This document shows, in pieces, positions 12,000 to 12,807 of a DNA stretch of 12,807 nucleotides. Each line of letters opens with the position of its first letter. Positions within the stretch are counted from its first letter, which is position 1. The position numbers and the translations under genes are program-made. The notes beneath the pieces were generated by a model. The model did no database searches. It was not told the DNA's origin and was given only the letters and a program-made list of their open reading frames with translations. The DNA is from an uncultured bacterium (GTDB lineage: Bacteria > Verrucomicrobiota > Kiritimatiellia > RFP12 > UBA1067). The stretch is taken from the NCBI GenBank assembly GCA_902779075.1, contig CACZAK010000181.1:1-12807 (forward strand), given 5' to 3'.

Positions 12000-12807
12000 G
12001 CTTTGGGAACTTTCTCCGTCTCGACATCCGCGGCGCGTCGCACGCGAAGAAGATGACGTTCTCGCTTGAGAACTTCCCGGCGGGCGTGCGTATCGACGCG
12101 AAGAAACTCGCAGAGTTCATGGAGCGCCGCGCGCCTGGGCGCGACAAGCTCTCGACCGCGCGGCGCGAGACGGACGAGGTGGTCTGGCGCAGCGGCGTCG
12201 CCGCGATTGGCGATGTCCGGTGCCGCGGCGGAAACGCCGCGGACGGAACGACTACGGGCGAGACGATCGTCGGCGAAATCGCAAGCCGTGACATGCGCCC
12301 CGGCGACTATGGCGCGGAGCGCACGATTCCGCGCCCAGGGCACGCCGACTTCGGCCAGTGGATCGAGATGGGCCGCATACCGACTGGCGGCGGCAAGAAC
12401 TCCGGACGCCTCACCGCGCCTCTTTGCGCGGCGGGAGCGCTGTGTCTTCAGTACCTCGCCGAGCGCGGCATATATATTTCGGCGGGCGTATCGTCTGTGC
12501 GAGGGAAAAAGCATGCGCATGAGATGGTGGACGAGATAGAGTGCGCGAAGAAGGACGGCGATTCCGTAGGAGGAACGATTTCGTGCGAAGTGACTGGGCT
12601 GCCGCCAGGATTGGGCGGAGCGCTTTCTGACGGGCTTGAGGGTGGCATTTCAGCGGCTGTGTTCGCTATCCCCGGCGCCAAGGGCGTTTTCTTCGGAGAC
12701 GGATGCACGGCCGAGCAGATGTGCCAAATGCGCGGTTCGGAATACAACGATGCCTTTGCGGTCGTCAAGAACGGACTCGTCGGATCTTCGACGCGCCAGG
12801 GCGGGAT
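11996..12807 (+). CDS. aroC: Chorismate synthase, N-terminal 270 residues (3' end outside window)
   Basis: This enzyme converts EPSP to chorismate using reduced FMN, the last shikimate-pathway step. The first 270 residues are visible of a family that is usually about 350-390. The start ATG overlaps the tyrA stop by four bases. SFGNFLRLDIRGASHAKKM carries the active-site His (His16) in GASH where GESHG is usual. RPGHADF is at 113-119, GGGKNSGRLTAPLC at 131-144, DSVGGTISCEVTGLPPGLGG at 189-208, and MRGSEYNDAF at 245-254. The GGGxxSGRLTAPLC form resembles the variant known from many Firmicutes more than the RGGGRSSARE form of proteobacteria. The frame stays open to the window end, with no frameshift. 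Confidence 0.93.
   Translation, partial: MSFGNFLRLDIRGASHAKKMTFSLENFPAGVRIDAKKLAEFMERRAPGRDKLSTARRETDEVVWRSGVAAIGDVRCRGGNAADGTTTGETIVGEIASRDMRPGDYGAERTIPRPGHADFGQWIEMGRIPTGGGKNSGRLTAPLCAAGALCLQYLAERGIYISAGVSSVRGKKHAHEMVDEIECAKKDGDSVGGTISCEVTGLPPGLGGALSDGLEGGISAAVFAIPGAKGVFFGDGCTAEQMCQMRGSEYNDAFAVVKNGLVGSSTRQGG

Overview
The window looks like a chromosomal segment of a GC-rich, Gram-negative-type bacterium. My best guess is an uncultured PVC-group organism of the Kiritimatiellota/Verrucomicrobia kind found in animal guts. The guess rests on a giant secreted BspA-like leucine-rich-repeat protein whose style (an opening 'DTWTDPDTGYTWTY', 'NPSYKSV.GLLLTKDG' islands and a short C-terminal beta domain ending in 'FLRIKR') I associate with that group, and on a lipoprotein gene. 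No rRNA or other marker is present, so the assignment is inference.

Layout. (1) 1-589: the 3' half of a class III aminotransferase, most likely acetylornithine aminotransferase (argD). (2) 590-949: intergenic DNA holding one copy of a compound repeat (segments A, B, C), then an intrinsic terminator that runs directly into an extended -10 promoter. (3) 950-8219: an AT-richer three-gene cassette read rightward. It has two small overlapping genes (a DUF3791-type protein and a companion small protein), followed 8 bp later by a 2271-codon secreted LRR protein. (4) 8220-8991: a 772-bp intergenic region carrying the same A, B, C repeat segments in inverted orientation. Two large imperfect palindromes interrupt this copy, and the lysS promoter follows. 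(5) 8992-10446: lysS, a complete class II lysyl-tRNA synthetase. Its stop codon sits in a hairpin shared with the convergent gene. (6) 10477-11067, minus strand: a small lipoprotein with Tyr-rich, His/Gly-rich and 11-residue-repeat sections. (7) 11211-12807: tyrA (prephenate dehydrogenase) and aroC (chorismate synthase, cut by the window end), overlapping by ATGA and forming an aromatic amino acid operon.

How it fits together. The flanks are ordinary housekeeping genes (arginine biosynthesis, Lys-tRNA charging, shikimate/tyrosine pathway) with host-like GC-rich codon use. The cassette between argD and lysS looks accessory. It is AT-richer, bounded by near-identical inverted repeats, insulated by its own terminator and promoter, and encodes a large surface protein preceded by two small genes of a family often found in accessory loci. 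No transposase or integrase is visible.

The least explained items are four: the inverted-repeat-bounded cassette; the pair of roughly 180-200 nt foldbacks next to lysS; a five-copy, 53-63-residue helical repeat near the C-terminus of the LRR protein; and the back-to-back divergent promoters, one of which would give a (nearly) leaderless tyrA mRNA.
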